Assembly (NCBI GenBank): GCA_020062605.1
Contig: JAGUWA010000118.1
Span: 1-6,257, forward strand
Origin: Parvibaculum sp.
GTDB taxonomy: Bacteria > Pseudomonadota > Alphaproteobacteria > Parvibaculales > Parvibaculaceae
Reading direction: 5' to 3'
DNA length: 6,257 nt
A program made the position numbers and the translations under genes. The notes below the pieces were generated by a model. It worked only from the letters and a program-made list of their open reading frames with translations, searched no databases and was not told the DNA's origin. Below, piece after piece: positions 5,886 to 6,257 of this stretch (its first letter is position 1; each line of letters opens with the position of its first letter).

Positions 5886-6257
5886 GCCGTGCCGCGATGG
5901 ATGGCGAGGGCCGATTTTACGATGGCGAGGCCGAGGGCGGCGCCCGCCCCTTCCTCAAGAGAGATGTCCGTTTCGAGGAGCGGCTTCTTGCCGATGGCTG
6001 CAAGGAGGCGGGCATGGGCCGGGTCAGCTGAGAGGTGAGCTGCCATGCAGTGATCGAGAGCAGAGGGCTCCAGCTTGTAGAGGACAGCTGCAGCAGCGCA
6101 GGTGACGAAACCGTCGAGCAGAACGGGAATGCGCTGGAAGCGCGCGGCGAGGATGGCACCGGCGATGGCGGCGAGTTCACGGGAACCGACGCGGCGCAGC
6201 GCTTCAAGCGGATCGGCGAGATGGCCCTCATGCGTGGCAAGGGCACTGGCAACGGCC
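5867..6257 (-). CDS. cobT: Nicotinate-nucleotide-dimethylbenzimidazole phosphoribosyltransferase, C-terminal fragment
   Basis: The last 129 codons of CobT (CobU in Pseudomonas denitrificans naming) enter from the right edge. The enzyme transfers phosphoribose from nicotinate mononucleotide to 5,6-dimethylbenzimidazole, making alpha-ribazole phosphate for the lower ligand of cobalamin. Recognised blocks, numbered within the fragment, are D-P-L-E-A-L-R-R-V-G-S-R-E-L-A-A-I-A-G (15-33), R-I-P-V-L-L-D-G-F-V-T (42-52), A-L-D-H-C-M-A-A-H (66-74) and L-E-E-G-A-G-A-A-L (100-108). The Glu at fragment position 102 corresponds to the catalytic glutamate of Salmonella CobT (Glu317, in its G-E-G-S-G motif). 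The frame stays open to the edge and ends in TGA at 5867-5869. The extreme C-terminus (HRGTATRDRL) is slightly unusual. It is functionally unrelated to the lipid genes, 230 bases away. Confidence 0.92.
   Translation of the reverse strand, partial: AVASALATHEGHLADPLEALRRVGSRELAAIAGAILAARFQRIPVLLDGFVTCAAAAVLYKLEPSALDHCMAAHLSADPAHARLLAAIGKKPLLETDISLEEGAGAALGLAIVKSALAIHRGTATRDRL

Noticed and set aside
5917..6252. A 111-codon open frame on the minus strand at the right edge
   Set aside because: It is a different frame from the CobT reading, and the CobT frame gives clear conserved blocks. This one is a Ser/Pro/Arg-rich shadow.

Overview
The window is GC-rich, with NGAGG-type ribosome binding sites and compact genes. 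Its protein sequences look most like those of Alphaproteobacteria, probably Rhizobiales (Rhizobium, Agrobacterium or Sinorhizobium-like). This rests on the style of the histidine kinase core, the PimC/PimD-like acyl-CoA dehydrogenase pair and the CobT tail. The assignment comes from recognising families, not from a search.

Layout, left to right. Positions 1-190 (-) hold the N-terminus of an acyl-CoA dehydrogenase that runs off the left edge. Positions 221-517 (-) encode a small ABM/YgiN-type monooxygenase-like protein, 30 bases upstream of that dehydrogenase and probably co-transcribed with it. A hairpin at 583-610 separates them from an enoyl-CoA hydratase/isomerase family gene at 660-1460 (-). 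A 212-base divergent intergenic region (1461-1672) carries a TTAACCAT box and a long GC-rich hairpin. It leads into a membrane-bound orphan histidine kinase at 1673-3205 (+). A bidirectional terminator (3228-3255) lies between the kinase and a convergent two-gene operon. That operon encodes the small (3277-4407, -) and large (4449-5636, -) subunits of a probable heteromeric acyl-CoA dehydrogenase. Upstream of it are a 230-base leader with a candidate promoter and then the C-terminus of cobT (5867-6257, -), the cobalamin lower-ligand phosphoribosyltransferase.

Functionally, most of the window is acyl-CoA catabolism: alpha,beta-dehydrogenation by the dehydrogenases and hydration or isomerisation by the crotonase-fold protein. 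The substrate cannot be read from sequence; the PimC/PimD resemblance hints at dicarboxylyl-CoA or another bulky acyl-CoA. The most notable points are the split of catalytic residues between the two dehydrogenase subunits, the loss of both classical glutamates in the crotonase-fold protein, and the insertion of a DivJ/PleC/PdhS-like kinase with a CtrA-like promoter box into a lipid-catabolism locus. I see no mobile element, CRISPR array, tRNA or rRNA, and no clearly new multi-gene system.
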